Shown: positions 19,970-20,108 of the stretch, in pieces
How positions within the stretch are numbered: position 1 is the stretch's first letter
How the letters are laid out: each line of letters opens with the position of its first letter
DNA from: a virus
DNA: 20,108 bases
Strand: one strand, 5' to 3'
IMG/VR virus record: IMGVR_UViG_3300027969_000505
Coordinates: 1-20,108 of that record
Position numbers and translations under genes: made by a program
The notes under the pieces: generated by a model
Databases searched by the model: none
Seen by the model: the letters and a program-made list of their open reading frames with translations, nothing else
What the model was told of the DNA's origin: nothing

Positions 19970-20108
19970 CGTTTCATATTGCGTTCAAATTGTCTTCTTT
20001 CAATATCGTTTTTTTGCTTTTCAAAGACGAGATAGGTAAGACATTTAGTAAGTCTGTAATTGGTAACGTCATCGAACTTTGTAAGTTCTCCTTTAGCGAG
20101 AGCATATA
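19966..20108 (-). CDS. C-terminal part of an unknown gene (cut by the window end)
   Basis: The last 46 codons of a gene that runs beyond the right end: YALAKGELTKFDDVTNYRLT...ERRQFERNMKR, then TGA. The visible part is helical with a basic C-terminus and has no recognised family. Its stop overlaps the next ATG by 4 nt. It belongs to the same late operon; genes in this place often encode small connector or assembly proteins. Confidence 0.65.
   Translation of the reverse strand, partial: YALAKGELTKFDDVTNYRLTKCLTYLVFEKQKNDIERRQFERNMKR

Noticed and set aside
1-20108. CRISPR array, tRNA, insertion sequence, diversity-generating retroelement, integrase or terminase
   Set aside because: Looked for and not seen: no regularly spaced repeat array, no cloverleaf, no transposase, reverse transcriptase, recombinase or terminase motif in any plausible ORF.

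Overview
The window is part of a tailed-phage genome (free phage or prophage) that infects a Bacteroidetes host, most likely a Flavobacteriaceae-type bacterium. Four things support this. The DNA is AT-rich. Every convincing gene is on the minus strand. A Bacteroidetes-type promoter (TTG and TAnnTTTG) is present. The structural proteins belong to families I recognise from Flavobacterium and Bacteroides phages, such as the tape-measure C-terminus, the XkdF-like protease and the holin/GH108 lysis pair. No integrase, terminase, tRNA, CRISPR array or IS element is visible. There is no sheath gene, so a siphovirus-like particle is the simplest reading.

Transcription runs right to left. The right-hand 17.7 kb (20108 to about 2253) is one long late region. 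In order it holds: the end of an unknown gene; a tail-terminator-like protein; a 670-residue tail fibre; two small proteins; a gp10-like protein; two large tail proteins; a 51-residue protein; the tape measure; an XkdF-like prohead protease; a Cys-cluster protein; a helical protein; a scaffold-like protein; the major capsid protein; a probable tail-tube protein with a collagen-like tail; a small beta protein; the portal, with a fused Cys/His domain; a head-tail connector; a 31-residue basic protein; holin; GH108 endolysin; a probable single-gene (unimolecular) spanin; and a metallophosphoesterase. Intrinsic terminators follow the capsid gene, the tube gene and the last gene. The two internal ones may lower expression of portal and lysis genes relative to capsid and tube.

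An intergenic region (1859-2315) separates the late region from a compact leftward operon. It contains the late terminator, two 14-bp direct repeats, two inverted-repeat structures (one interleaved like a pseudoknot), three 16-bp iteron-like repeats, a very AT-rich tract, a strong promoter match and an exact DnaA-box match overlapping that promoter. It looks like a control region and possibly a replication origin.

The left 1.9 kb is a complete transcription unit with eight small, tightly packed genes. It starts at the promoter near 1893-1925 and ends at a terminator at 42-95. Two products are single-pass membrane proteins. The last gene encodes a small protein resembling the DNA-binding domain IV of DnaA. 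A DnaA-like binder next to a DnaA-box and iteron region is the most interesting combination here.
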